NCBI GenBank assembly: GCA_019694165.1
Contig: JAIBCL010000016.1
Span: 62,001 to 126,000, forward strand
Origin: Verrucomicrobiaceae bacterium
GTDB lineage: Bacteria > Verrucomicrobiota > Verrucomicrobiia > Verrucomicrobiales > Verrucomicrobiaceae
Direction: 5' to 3'
DNA length: 64,000 bases
In this document: piece after piece, positions 1 through 8,192 of the stretch
Numbering within the stretch: the first letter of the stretch is position 1
How the letters are laid out: each line of letters begins with the position of its first letter
Notes under the pieces: model-generated
The model's input: the letters and a program-made list of their open reading frames with translations, nothing else
Told to the model about the DNA's origin: nothing
Databases searched by the model: none
Made by a program: the position numbers and the translations under genes

Positions 1-36
1 CGCCAGCAGGAAAATGATCGCGGCAAAAAGAAACAT
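1..36 (-). CDS. 5' end of an unidentified membrane protein, possibly the partner sensor kinase
   Basis: Only twelve codons lie in the window, reading MFLFAAIIFLLA from an ATG at 36. They run off the left edge on the same strand as the response regulator, whose stop is 41 bases upstream. The residues are strongly hydrophobic, as expected for a first membrane segment. In PhoB-type loci the gene after the regulator is usually a membrane histidine kinase (PhoR-like), so that is the most likely identity. The position and hydrophobicity are seen; the kinase identity is inferred from gene order only. Confidence 0.3.
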   Translation of the reverse strand, partial: MFLFAAIIFLLA

Positions 37-77
37 CGACGGGGTCCGGGGTGCGGGAGCCCACCGCGACGGCCAGT

Positions 78-773
78 TCAGGACGCGGGTGGCTCCTTCA
101 ACATGTAGCCGTAGCCTCGCGCCGTCTGCAACCACTCCGCGCATCCCCCCAGCTTCTCCCTCAACCGCTTCATGTGGGTGTCCAAGGTCCGGGTGCGGGC
201 CTGGTCGGAGTAGCCCCAGACCTCGCGCAGGATGGTTTCCCGATCGACCACGGCGCCGTTCTTCGTGGCGAGAAGGTGCAGCAGTTTGAATTCGAGAAGT
301 GTCAGCGGCATGATCTCGCCAAGAACCGAGAGCTTCACGTTGGCGAGGTCGAATTCAAACGGCCCGATCTTAAAGCCCGGCTGGGCGGGACCCGGATCAG
401 CACGCCGGAGCAGGCCCTGGACACGGAGCACCAGTTCCTTCGGGCTGAATGGCTTCGCCATGTAGTCGTCGGCTCCCTTTTGCAGTCCGGCGATGCGGTC
501 CTGCGTCTGTCCGCGGGCCGTCAGCATCAAAATAGGGATGCGGGTGGTGACGGGATCCTGCCGCAGCGCCTCGCATGTGCGGAAACCGTCACGGCCCGGC
601 ATCATCACGTCGAGCACGATGGCGGCGGGCAGGCGCTTTTTCGCCCGATCGATGGCCTCCAAGCCGGTCGCGGCCTCGGTGGTCGCGAACCCGGCCTGCT
701 CAAGGTTCAGGCAGACCAGTTCGCGCACATCTTCCTCGTCATCGGCCACGAGGATCAGGGGTTTGTCAGGCAT
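78..773 (-). CDS. OmpR/PhoB-family response regulator
   Basis: This 231-aa protein is a two-domain DNA-binding response regulator acting in the cytoplasm. The receiver domain (about residues 5-118) has the acidic pair D11/D12, the phospho-acceptor D55 in LDVMMPG, T85 and K107 in AKPF. The C-terminal part (about 132-228) is a winged-helix domain with the PhoB-type ending DTHMKRLREKLG. Length and order are normal for the PhoB/PhoP group. The ATG at 773 directly precedes the receiver, so the start is firm. A hydrophobic ORF follows on the same strand and may be its kinase. Nothing in the sequence reveals the signal or target genes, so no specific name is given. Confidence 0.93.
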   Translation of the reverse strand: MPDKPLILVADDEEDVRELVCLNLEQAGFATTEAATGLEAIDRAKKRLPAAIVLDVMMPGRDGFRTCEALRQDPVTTRIPILMLTARGQTQDRIAGLQKGADDYMAKPFSPKELVLRVQGLLRRADPGPAQPGFKIGPFEFDLANVKLSVLGEIMPLTLLEFKLLHLLATKNGAVVDRETILREVWGYSDQARTRTLDTHMKRLREKLGGCAEWLQTARGYGYMLKEPPAS

Positions 774-1331
774 GTGATGCGGGCTGGGTTCGGATGCCGG
801 GCCAGTGTAAGCGCGATGGCTGGTGGAGCGTCAATGCTGATCTGCCCGGCGTTCCGGCTTTTCGCGCAGGGCGATCCAAGCCGTGGTGGCCACACCCGAC
901 AAGACCGCAAAAGTGAACTGTTTGTCACATCGGCCAAACCTGGCGTGGGAGGCCGATCCCGGTCGGTAGTCCCGGGAGCATGAAGTCCGGAGGCCTTTCG
1001 CACCGCTTTTTGCGATGCTGAGAGGCCTCGCAAACTGGTCTCTCGGGGGTTGGATTTTCACGCCGGGAAAAATTTTTCGCGCGCCAGCCCGCATCCCAGC
1101 AAGGATTGGTCGCGATGCGCAGGGTTGGCGGCAAATTTGATCTTGGCGAGCCACAACATCTTGTGCATTATCTTTCCCGCTTTGCCAAGATGTTGTGCAT
1201 TTCTGATGGAATCGCCACGCTACATCCCTTGATTTTCCTGCCCTACAGCCTCGTCCCTCGTCCCAAACTCCCCAAAAACAATTCCCGAAAAAATCCCCCA
1301 ACCTCTCTCAATCCACTGCCCCTCCCCGACC
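774..1331. other. Intergenic region between response regulator and nrdB
   Basis: This 558-base divergent spacer shows no convincing gene. It holds a nested inverted repeat at about 989-1029 (outer arms AGGCCT, inner arms TCGCA/TGCGA), a 12-bp palindrome GAAAAATTTTTC at 1067-1078, and the tandem operator at 1151-1198 described separately. The ORFs that cross it have no family features and overlap one another on both strands. Confidence 0.6.
1151..1198 (+). promoter_or_regulatory. Tandem NrdR boxes upstream of nrdB
   Basis: Two similar imperfect palindromes lie at 1151-1166 (CCACAACATCTTGTGC) and 1183-1198 (TGCCAAGATGTTGTGC). They start 32 bases apart, about three helical turns on the same face. 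NrdR, the ATP-cone repressor of ribonucleotide reductase genes, binds pairs of 16-bp boxes of the ACACwATATATwGTGT type with this spacing. The first box matches that pattern at about 12 of 16 positions and the second at about 10. A weak promoter, TTGGCG at 1143 and CATTAT at 1166 with a 17-base spacer, would be covered by the first box. The repeats and spacing are seen; NrdR binding is inferred. Confidence 0.7.
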
Positions 1332-2414
1332 ATGGAAAAAATCGTCACCATCGGCACCCGCCAGTTCCCCCTCGACTCTGACAAGGCCGAGGCCGCCTAC
1401 GCCGCCAAGAAGGTCATCAACGGACGCAAGTCCATGACCTTCAATCTCCTCCCGCTCCGCTACAAGTGGGCCTACGACCTCTATCGCACGATGAAGGCCA
1501 ACCACTGGGAGCCAGAGGACATCCAGATGCAGAAGGACGTCGAGCAATGGCGCTCGAATGAGATCACCGAGAACGAGCGCTGGATCATCATGATGGGCGT
1601 CGGCTATTTCTCCGCCGCCGAAGGCATCGTGGGCGACAACATCCAGCACGTCATCCGCGAACTGGTGACCGCGCCGGAGCTGAAGCTGGTGCTGGGCCGT
1701 CACGCGCACGAGGAAAACATCCACGCCGACAGCCTGCTGTACATGATTTCCTCCCTCGGCATCAATCCGCACGAGTGCGAGGCCATGTTCGAGCAGATCC
1801 CGACGATCGTGAAGAAGAACGAGTTCGTCACAAAGACCTCGCACGCCCTGCGCCGCGATCTCGACCTGACGAAGCCGGAGAACAAGCAGCTCCTCGCGAA
1901 GAACATCTTCATGTTCGGCCAGTGCATGGAGGGCACGCAGTTCTACGGCCTCTTCGGCATGATCCTGAGCCTGTATCGCCAGAACAAATTCCCCGGCATC
2001 GGCCAGATGTTCCGCTACACGCTGCGCGATGAATCAAATCACATCGAGCTGCTGCGGAACCTTTTCATGGACCTCATCGAGGAGAACCAGGAAATCTGGA
2101 CGCCGGAATTTCGCGAGGAACTGGTGAACACGATGCGCGAAGCCGTGGCGCTGGAGAAGGAATTCATCCGCGACTGCCTCCCGGTGAATGCGGTGGGCCT
2201 CAGCTCCGACGAGTTTGAGCGTTACATCGATTACATCGCCGACCGCCGCCTCGTGGGCTGCGGCCTGCCGGAGTTGAATCCCGGCATCAAGAACTCCCTG
2301 CCCTGGCTCGCCGAGCTCATGGACATCCGGAAGGAGCAAAACTTCTTCGAGGGCAAGGTCACCGACTACAAGAAGTCATCCGCCCTCACGGTCGGCAGCG
2401 ACGAAGACTTCTGA
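1332..2414 (+). CDS. nrdB: Class I ribonucleotide reductase, beta subunit (no radical tyrosine)
   Basis: This 360-aa protein is the metal-containing radical-generating subunit that works with NrdA to make deoxyribonucleotides. The ferritin-like fold and close likeness to the Chlamydia R2 protein are clear (RYKWA near the N-terminus, FFEGKVTDY near the C-terminus). All six metal ligands are present: E97, E128, H131, E200, E234 and H237. E97 replaces the Asp of E. coli-type enzymes, as in Chlamydia. The position of the E. coli radical Tyr (Phe in Chlamydia) is L135, in HADSLL. The cofactor should therefore be a tyrosyl-free Mn/Fe or Mn/Mn centre (class Ic or Id type). The gene lies behind paired NrdR boxes and 160 bases before nrdA, probably as one operon. 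The ATG at 1332 gives the usual family length. No Shine-Dalgarno sequence is visible. Confidence 0.96.
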   Translation: MEKIVTIGTRQFPLDSDKAEAAYAAKKVINGRKSMTFNLLPLRYKWAYDLYRTMKANHWEPEDIQMQKDVEQWRSNEITENERWIIMMGVGYFSAAEGIVGDNIQHVIRELVTAPELKLVLGRHAHEENIHADSLLYMISSLGINPHECEAMFEQIPTIVKKNEFVTKTSHALRRDLDLTKPENKQLLAKNIFMFGQCMEGTQFYGLFGMILSLYRQNKFPGIGQMFRYTLRDESNHIELLRNLFMDLIEENQEIWTPEFREELVNTMREAVALEKEFIRDCLPVNAVGLSSDEFERYIDYIADRRLVGCGLPELNPGIKNSLPWLAELMDIRKEQNFFEGKVTDYKKSSALTVGSDEDF

Positions 2415-2574
2415 TGCGCCGGAGTGGTGGCGAGGCGGAAGATTGGAGTGCTGACATTTCAATCCGAAGCCTCGAGCCGTCTCCAAGAATCGTTTCGCCT
2501 TCCCGACATTCCGCTTTCCATCACTCCACCGTTTCAATCACTCCATCCCCTCAACCTCTCACCTGCCTCCCGTC

Positions 2575-5500
2575 ATGATCGACAAACTCCTGAACGAAGA
2601 CAAAGCGCTCAAGCGCCTGGCCAAAACCCCCAAGGACCAGAAGCCAAACTACGAATGGAGCGCGCTCGCTGCGGGCGTCTCCGACGGCCCTTCCGCCGTC
2701 AAGGTCAAGATCGGCAATGCCGAGCGTGACTTCGACCTCGGCGAAATCGCCGACACCGTGGGCAATGCGCTCACGGATCTCTTCATCGCCCGCCGTCAGG
2801 AGGAGAAAATCTTCTCGGAGGACAACCAGCAGCTCGTCCAGCTCATCTCCCGCGCCGTGGCGAAGGAACTGCAGCAGACATCCGCCACCTCCGGTGGCGA
2901 CCTCGCCACTCTGAATGCGCACGAGATCTATCAGGTCATCGAGCGCGCGCTCGTGCGCCACAATGCGCACGACGTGGCGCGAAGCATGGTCACGCGCCGG
3001 GATCGTAATGAAAAGAGCGCCGCTCATCAGCCGGCCAGCCCTCAGCCTCTCATGGTCACCACCAAAGTCATCCGCCGCAGCGGCCAGCTCGTCGCCTGGA
3101 ACCACGACAAGATCGAGGTCGCCGTCCGCAAGGCCTTCCTTTCCCTCGAACTCGACTCGTCCCCTGCCGTCACCGTCGCCGAGGCCGTCAGCCGTACCGT
3201 CGCCGATTCTGGCAGCCAGTTCATGCACATCGAGGAGGTCCAGAACCTCGTCGAAGAAGAATTGATGAAGCAGGGCTTCTTCAAGGTCGCCCGCGCCTAC
3301 ATCCAGTACCGTTCGCTGCGCAATCGCCTTCGCGAGACTGAGGCCGAAGCCGCCGAGCAGCAGGCCGTCGCCGAGAGCGAGCTGCAGCAGTCGCTCATCT
3401 TGGTAAAGACCGCCGATGGCAATTCCTTCCTCTGGGATGGCCAGGACCTCAAGAAGCGCGTCGATTTCGCCATGCTCGGCCTCGACCTCTGCCTGCCGCG
3501 CAATGAGATCGAAATGGAACTCCGCCGCTCCATCATCACCGACATCTCCATCGATGACCTGAAGCGCACCATCATCCTGAACTCCCGCACTTTGATGGAG
3601 AAGGACGCCGACTTCGCGAAGTTCGCCGCGCGCATCCTGCTCAGCTACATTTACGAAGAAGTGCTCGGCTGGGACATCGTCCGCGATGGCATCGATCAGC
3701 TCCCGCTCTTCCACCGTCGGGCGTTCAAGAAGAACCTCGCCCGTGGCATCGAGATCGAGCGCCTCGCCCCGCGCCTCCGCGAATACGACCTCGACAAGCT
3801 CGCTGAAGCTCTCGACCCCGCCGCCGACCTCGACTTTGACTTCCTCGGCATCCAGACGCTCTACGATCGCTACCTCATCGTGGACAAGAAGGTGAAGCCC
3901 TCGAAGCGCCTCGAGACGCCGCAGCTCTTCTGGATGCGCGTCGCCATGGGCCTCTGCGTGAAGGAAACCGACGCCGAGGACAAGATCATCGGCCTCTACC
4001 GAGTGTACAAAGGCCGCCGCTTCTGCTCCTCCACGCCCACGCTCTTCAACAGCGGCACGCTCCACACCCAGCTCAGCTCCTGCTACCTCTACAAGGTGGA
4101 CGACAGCATCGAGTCCATCATGATCCGTGGCATCGCGGAGAACGCCTTCCTTTCCAAATGGGCCGGCGGCCTCGGCGGCTCGTGGACCTCCGTCCGCGGC
4201 ACCGGCGGCTACATCAAAGGCACCAATGGCGAGTCACAGGGCGTCATTCCTTTCCTCAAACTGCACAACGACCAGCTCGTGGCCGTCAATCAAGGCGGCA
4301 AGCGCCGCGGCTCCGGCTGCGCGTATCTCGAAGTCTGGCACAACGACATCGAGGACTTCCTCGAGCTGCGCGTGAACACCGGTGACGAACGCCGCCGCAC
4401 GCACGACCTCAACACCGCCAACTGGATCCCCGACCTCTTCATGAAGCGTCTCGAAGAGCGCGGAAACTGGACCCTCTTCCGCGCGAACGAGGTGCCCGAT
4501 CTCCACGACCTCTACGGCTCCGCCTTCGAGAAGCGCTACCACCACTATGAGGCCATGGCCGCTGAAGGAAAAGTCTTCGGCCGCACCGTCGCCGCCCTCG
4601 ATCTCTGGAAGAAGATGCTCAAAGCCATCTTCGAGACCGGTCATCCTTGGATCACCTTCAAGGACCCATGCAACGTCCGCAGCCCGCAGGATCACGTCGG
4701 CGTCATCCACAGCTCAAATCTCTGCACCGAGATCACGCTGAACACGTCCGCCGAAGAGACCGCCGTTTGCAATCTCGGCTCCGTCCTCCTCGACAATCAC
4801 CTCGACGACTCCGGTGGCATCGACCACGCGAAGCTCCGCGAGACCATCCGCATGGCCGTCCGCGTGCTCGATAACGTCATCGACATCAACTACTACCCGA
4901 CCGACGCCGCAAAGACCGCGAACACCCGCCACCGCCCCATCGGCCTCGGCGTCATGGGCTTGCAGTACGCCCTTTATCGCAAAGGCGTCGCCTTCGCCTC
5001 GAAGGAAGCCGTCGAGTTCAACGACGAGATGATGGAAGCCATCGCCTACTACGCGTATGAAGCCTCCAGCGACCTCGCCGCCGAGCGTGGCACCTACTCC
5101 ACCTACAAAGGCAGCAAGTGGGACCGCGGCCTCCTCCCGCAGGACACCGTCGATCTCCTCGCCCAGGAGCGCGGCCTCGACATCGACGTCCCACGCGGCG
5201 GCAAGATGGACTGGTCCGGCCTTCGCGAGAAGATCAAGAAGAACGGCATGAGGAACTCCAACGTCCTCGCCATCGCCCCCACCGCCACCATCTCGAACAT
5301 CATGGGCTCCAGCCCTTGCATCGAGCCCCTCTTCACCAATCTCTACACCAAGAGCAATCTCTCCGGCGACTTCACCGTGCTGAACTGGTTCCTCATCAAG
5401 GACCTCAAGAAGCGCGGCCTCTGGACCCCCGAGATCCAGAACAAGCTCAAGTACACGGACGGCGAGCTCGAGAGCATCGAAGAGATCCCGTACGACTTGA

Positions 5501-5859
5501 AGCGCAAATACGCCACCGCCTTCAGCATCGACTGGGCCTGGGTCATCGACGCCGCCGCGCGCCGCCAGAAATGGATCGACCAAAGCCAGTCCGTGAATCT
5601 CTTCTTCGGCGGCACCGAGATGACCACCCTCAGCCAGATGTACCGCGGCGCCTGGCGGAAAGGTCTCAAGACCACCTACTACCTCCGCACGAGAAGCGCC
5701 TCGAACATCGAGAAAGCCACCTCCGAAGTGCAGAAGGAGATGCGCGGTCACGTCGGCGAAACCGCCGCCGCCGCCAAACGCGAATACACCGCCGAAGAAA
5801 CCCTGGCCTGCTCCATCGAGGCCATGCGGAACGGCGGGACGTGTGAGGCGTGTCAGTAG
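2575..5859 (+). CDS. nrdA: Class I ribonucleotide reductase, alpha subunit with ATP-cone extension
   Basis: This 1094-aa catalytic subunit reduces ribonucleotides to deoxyribonucleotides. A typical ATP-cone (allosteric dATP/ATP switch) spans about residues 161-250. The preceding 1-150 looks like a diverged further cone, because it ends in IYQVIERALVRHNAHDVA. Expected active-site residues are visible: C503 in SSCYLY, N715, C717 and E719 in SSNLCTE, C732 in AVCNLGS, the tyrosine pair Y1035/Y1036 for radical transfer, and the C-terminal re-reduction pair C1090/C1093 (CEAC). The long N-terminus resembles the multi-cone enzymes of Chlamydia. It pairs with the unusual NrdB upstream. The ATG at 2575 is used because it begins the continuous charged leader; an internal ATG at residue 160 would remove only the first cone-like segment. 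Confidence 0.96.
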   Translation: MIDKLLNEDKALKRLAKTPKDQKPNYEWSALAAGVSDGPSAVKVKIGNAERDFDLGEIADTVGNALTDLFIARRQEEKIFSEDNQQLVQLISRAVAKELQQTSATSGGDLATLNAHEIYQVIERALVRHNAHDVARSMVTRRDRNEKSAAHQPASPQPLMVTTKVIRRSGQLVAWNHDKIEVAVRKAFLSLELDSSPAVTVAEAVSRTVADSGSQFMHIEEVQNLVEEELMKQGFFKVARAYIQYRSLRNRLRETEAEAAEQQAVAESELQQSLILVKTADGNSFLWDGQDLKKRVDFAMLGLDLCLPRNEIEMELRRSIITDISIDDLKRTIILNSRTLMEKDADFAKFAARILLSYIYEEVLGWDIVRDGIDQLPLFHRRAFKKNLARGIEIERLAPRLREYDLDKLAEALDPAADLDFDFLGIQTLYDRYLIVDKKVKPSKRLETPQLFWMRVAMGLCVKETDAEDKIIGLYRVYKGRRFCSSTPTLFNSGTLHTQLSSCYLYKVDDSIESIMIRGIAENAFLSKWAGGLGGSWTSVRGTGGYIKGTNGESQGVIPFLKLHNDQLVAVNQGGKRRGSGCAYLEVWHNDIEDFLELRVNTGDERRRTHDLNTANWIPDLFMKRLEERGNWTLFRANEVPDLHDLYGSAFEKRYHHYEAMAAEGKVFGRTVAALDLWKKMLKAIFETGHPWITFKDPCNVRSPQDHVGVIHSSNLCTEITLNTSAEETAVCNLGSVLLDNHLDDSGGIDHAKLRETIRMAVRVLDNVIDINYYPTDAAKTANTRHRPIGLGVMGLQYALYRKGVAFASKEAVEFNDEMMEAIAYYAYEASSDLAAERGTYSTYKGSKWDRGLLPQDTVDLLAQERGLDIDVPRGGKMDWSGLREKIKKNGMRNSNVLAIAPTATISNIMGSSPCIEPLFTNLYTKSNLSGDFTVLNWFLIKDLKKRGLWTPEIQNKLKYTDGELESIEEIPYDLKRKYATAFSIDWAWVIDAAARRQKWIDQSQSVNLFFGGTEMTTLSQMYRGAWRKGLKTTYYLRTRSASNIEKATSEVQKEMRGHVGETAAAAKREYTAEETLACSIEAMRNGGTCEACQ

Positions 5860-5870
5860 CGCCTCACCCC

Positions 5871-5898
5871 GGACCAGTCTGACTCGTCAGACTGGTCC
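5871..5898 (+). repeat. Perfect 12-bp hairpin after nrdA
   Basis: GGACCAGTCTGA at 5871-5882 and its exact reverse complement at 5887-5898 enclose a CTCG loop, 11 bases after the nrdA stop codon. It could end nrdA transcription, but no T-run follows. It belongs to the GTCxGAC-type repeat cluster that also brackets the next gene, so a repeat-element origin is equally likely. Confidence 0.7.
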
Positions 5899-5912
5899 GA
5901 CCCGTCAGACCG
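5899..5912 (+). repeat. Left copy of 14-bp direct repeat flanking the four-helix gene
   Basis: The string GACCCGTCAGACCG occurs here and again, identical and in the same orientation, at 6716-6729. The two copies bracket the four-helix-bundle gene at 5937-6671. Each copy sits beside a small hairpin: GGACCAGTCTGA here, and GTCCGA/TCGGAC on the right. Confidence 0.75.
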
Positions 5913-5936
5913 TTCGGCCAAAAACCTCCCACCACC

Positions 5937-6671
5937 ATGCCCGCGGACCCCGACAGCCCACTGCTGCCACACGGGGGCTACGAAAAGCTGCGCAGCTACG
6001 CCGTCGCCGAGGCGGTCTATGACGCCACCGTCGTCTTCTGTGACCGCTTCATCGACAAAGAAAGCCGCACCCACGACCAAATGATCCAGGCCGCCCGCAG
6101 CGGCGTCCGAAACATCTCCGAAGGCAGCGGAGCCGCCGCCACCTCGCGGAAGATGGAGATGAAGCTCACCAACGTCGCCCGCGCCAGCCTCAACGACGAG
6201 CTGGCCAAGGACTACAAGAGCTTCCTCATCCAACGCGGCCTCCGCGTCTGGCCCAAAGAATCCCGCCAGTGCCTCGCCATGCGAGAGCGCCTCAAGCACG
6301 ACGTCTTTCCAAATCTCCCGGCAGCCCCCAAAGGCAAGATCATCCTCACCGGTTTAGCCGGACTCGCCGACTTCGTAGCCAAGGCCGATCCCGAATTCGC
6401 GGCCAACGCCATGCTCTGCGCCGTGAACCAAGCCTCGTATCTGCTCAAAAAGCAGATCGAAAGCCAGAGCCGCGACTTCAAAGAACACGGCGGCTTCACC
6501 GAACGCCTCCACGCCTCCCGCATCAAAGCCCGCGCCGCCCAAGCCGGCATACCCGAGTGTCCGCTCTGTGGGAAACCCATGCGCCGCCGCACCGCCGGAA
6601 AAACCTCCTCCGAGTTCTGGGGCTGCTCCGCCTATCCCAACTGCAAAGGCACCAAAGACATCCAGGCCTGA
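5937..6671 (+). CDS. Four-helix-bundle protein with C-terminal C4 zinc-finger suffix
   Basis: This 244-aa protein joins two parts. Residues about 10-110 match the four-helix-bundle family first known from 23S intervening sequences and related to the Avd accessory protein (MIQAARSGVRNISEG, then RKMEMKLTNVARASLNDELAKDY). Residues about 208-236 form a topoisomerase-type C4 zinc ribbon: C208 and C211, then C230 and C236 in GCSAYPNCKG. A four-helix 'suffix' domain family of this kind is known. The zinc part suggests nucleic-acid binding; the actual role is unknown. It is not inside a 23S gene and no diversity-generating reverse transcriptase is nearby. It is bracketed by identical 14-bp repeats, as a small cassette would be. 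The ATG at 5937 directly precedes the conserved helices. Confidence 0.8.
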   Translation: MPADPDSPLLPHGGYEKLRSYAVAEAVYDATVVFCDRFIDKESRTHDQMIQAARSGVRNISEGSGAAATSRKMEMKLTNVARASLNDELAKDYKSFLIQRGLRVWPKESRQCLAMRERLKHDVFPNLPAAPKGKIILTGLAGLADFVAKADPEFAANAMLCAVNQASYLLKKQIESQSRDFKEHGGFTERLHASRIKARAAQAGIPECPLCGKPMRRRTAGKTSSEFWGCSAYPNCKGTKDIQA

Positions 6672-6715
6672 GTCAATTCACTCAGTCCCACCCCTCAGAC
6701 CCGTCCGAAAAGTCG

Positions 6716-6729
6716 GACCCGTCAGACCG
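6716..6729 (+). repeat. Right copy of 14-bp direct repeat
   Basis: This copy of GACCCGTCAGACCG is identical to 5899-5912. It overlaps the stop codon (6722-6724) of the minus-strand membrane gene, so that protein's last residues are encoded by the repeat. A small hairpin, GTCCGA then TCGGAC, precedes it at about 6703-6718. Confidence 0.75.
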
Positions 6730-7699
6730 ACCGCCGCTCACACCTCTTCCGAATCACCTCCAGGATCGAGCCCTGCACCTGGGCCATTACCCACTCGCTC
6801 CACCAACCCGTGTACCAATTGAACCGCGTGGATAAACGATGGGTGCTCGAGAGATGCAAAACGCATGAGCCGTCACTCTTCGGCTCGATCTCATAGGCCC
6901 CATCCAGCACATTGTAAAAGCGACCACCCACGATCACGTGTTGATCGAAAGCTGTGTGCGGAATGAAATCTGGATCCGCCTTGATGGTGAACGACAGCTT
7001 CTTCTCCGGCTCCCAATTGGTGACCACTTCAAAAAACGAAACATCCCGCTCAAACGTGGCGTGACGTCGCCCTCCGACGCCTTGTCTGTCGATCGTCGCC
7101 GCGATCGGTCTCGGAAATCCCAAAAGATAAATCCACTGCTCCGGCAGTTCCTCCCTCTGGATGGCAGGAACCTCATAGATGTGTCTCCAAATCGTTTTGG
7201 CGTCGGCATGGATGAGCACCGAGTCGTGCATTACGCGCTGCTCGTGCGGCTCCTTCCACACCTGCTCGAGGGGAGACATCGCCAATGGCAGCAAAACGAA
7301 CAAATTCACCATCATCCGGCCTCGGTCGCTGAAATAGAGGAGAATGAAGTGCATCACCATTCCTCCGAAGATCGATGCTGGAATGACCACCGGCGCAGAA
7401 ACAACCGCGCACATCAACGCCTCCAGTTTCACCGCCACCGCACCGATCATCAGCACGAGCATCGTCAATGGCGGCGCTCCCAGCGCCCAAAAGAGCCGGG
7501 GCCGGTCAAACCTGTTTCCAAGATAGCAAATCAGCGCCCCCGAGCTGATCGGCACCGTCCAGACAAACGCGATTGAAACAATCTGAAGCCAACCCTCAAG
7601 CGGCTGCGCCGCAAACAGCAGTCGAAGCGCCAGCGCATACGCAGCAGCGACCCCGAAGATGATCGCAAAACTCCGCCACCGCCCTGGGCCGTCACTCAT
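6722..7699 (-). CDS. Membrane protein with C-terminal SRPBCC/START-like domain
   Basis: This 325-aa protein has four or five hydrophobic segments in roughly the first 145 residues (for example FAIIFGVAAAYALALRLLF and MMVNLFVLLPLAMSPL). A soluble part of about 170 residues follows. It begins VLIHADAKTIWRHI, continues with FFEVVTNWEPEKKLSFTI and ends in a long amphipathic helix. That pattern is typical of the SRPBCC (START/polyketide-cyclase-like) ligand-binding fold. The ligand and role cannot be read from the sequence. The start codon overlaps the divergent transposase start by two bases. The last residues are contributed by the repeat at 6716-6729, so the original C-terminus may have been altered. 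Confidence 0.7.
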   Translation of the reverse strand: MSDGPGRWRSFAIIFGVAAAYALALRLLFAAQPLEGWLQIVSIAFVWTVPISSGALICYLGNRFDRPRLFWALGAPPLTMLVLMIGAVAVKLEALMCAVVSAPVVIPASIFGGMVMHFILLYFSDRGRMMVNLFVLLPLAMSPLEQVWKEPHEQRVMHDSVLIHADAKTIWRHIYEVPAIQREELPEQWIYLLGFPRPIAATIDRQGVGGRRHATFERDVSFFEVVTNWEPEKKLSFTIKADPDFIPHTAFDQHVIVGGRFYNVLDGAYEIEPKSDGSCVLHLSSTHRLSTRFNWYTGWWSEWVMAQVQGSILEVIRKRCERRSV

Positions 7700-8192
7700 G
7701 ACCGCAGGACTAGAGTATATCCATCATCCGGTCCAACTGAAACCACAGCCGCTCTCCCTGGTCATTGTGCATCTCGTCTTCTCCACCAAAGACCGCGAAC
7801 CCTGGCTGACTCCCGCCATCCGTCCGCGACTCCACGCCTACCTCGCCGAGGTCGCCCGCGGACATGGTTGCATGGCCTACCGCGTGGGCGGCGTGTCCGA
7901 TCACATGCATCTCGCCCTGTCCCTGCCGCGAACCCTCACGCAAAGCGATCTCGTGAAGGAACTCAAAACGACCTCGAACCACTGGCTCGAAAAACAGGAC
8001 AAAGCCTTCACCGCCTTTGCCTGGCAACGCGGCTACGGTCTCTTCTCCATCGGCAAATCCCAGCTCCCCGCCCTCACCCGATACATCGACGATCAAGAAG
8101 ACCACCACCGCACCCGCACCTTTCAGGACGAATACCGCGCCATGCTCACCAAGTACGGCATCGCCTACGACGAAGCGCATGTGTGGGATTGA
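7698..8192 (+). CDS. Y1 (IS200/RAYT-type) tyrosine transposase
   Basis: This 164-aa protein belongs to the HUH single-strand transposase family that cuts and joins DNA hairpins. The metal-binding HUH motif is H69-M-H71 in SDHMHLAL. The likely catalytic tyrosine is Y129 in RYIDDQEDHH. The N-terminus (LVIVHLVFSTKDREPWL) is typical. An in-frame upstream ATG at 7659 would add 13 residues inside the divergent membrane gene, so 7698 is preferred. No IS605-type TnpB partner is present. Its size, solitary state and the palindromic repeats nearby (10.35-10.46 kb) suggest a REP-associated transposase (RAYT) or a lone IS200-like element. All catalytic residues are intact. Confidence 0.88.
   Translation: MTAGLEYIHHPVQLKPQPLSLVIVHLVFSTKDREPWLTPAIRPRLHAYLAEVARGHGCMAYRVGGVSDHMHLALSLPRTLTQSDLVKELKTTSNHWLEKQDKAFTAFAWQRGYGLFSIGKSQLPALTRYIDDQEDHHRTRTFQDEYRAMLTKYGIAYDEAHVWD

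Noticed and set aside
2551-5751. Minus-strand ORFs of 504 and 345 codons across nrdA
   Set aside because: They mirror the codon pattern of nrdA in a GC-rich genome and have no domain features.
5937-6671. 23S intervening-sequence protein or retroelement Avd protein
   Set aside because: The gene is not within a 23S gene, and no reverse transcriptase or variable-repeat pair is present. Only the fold relationship was kept.
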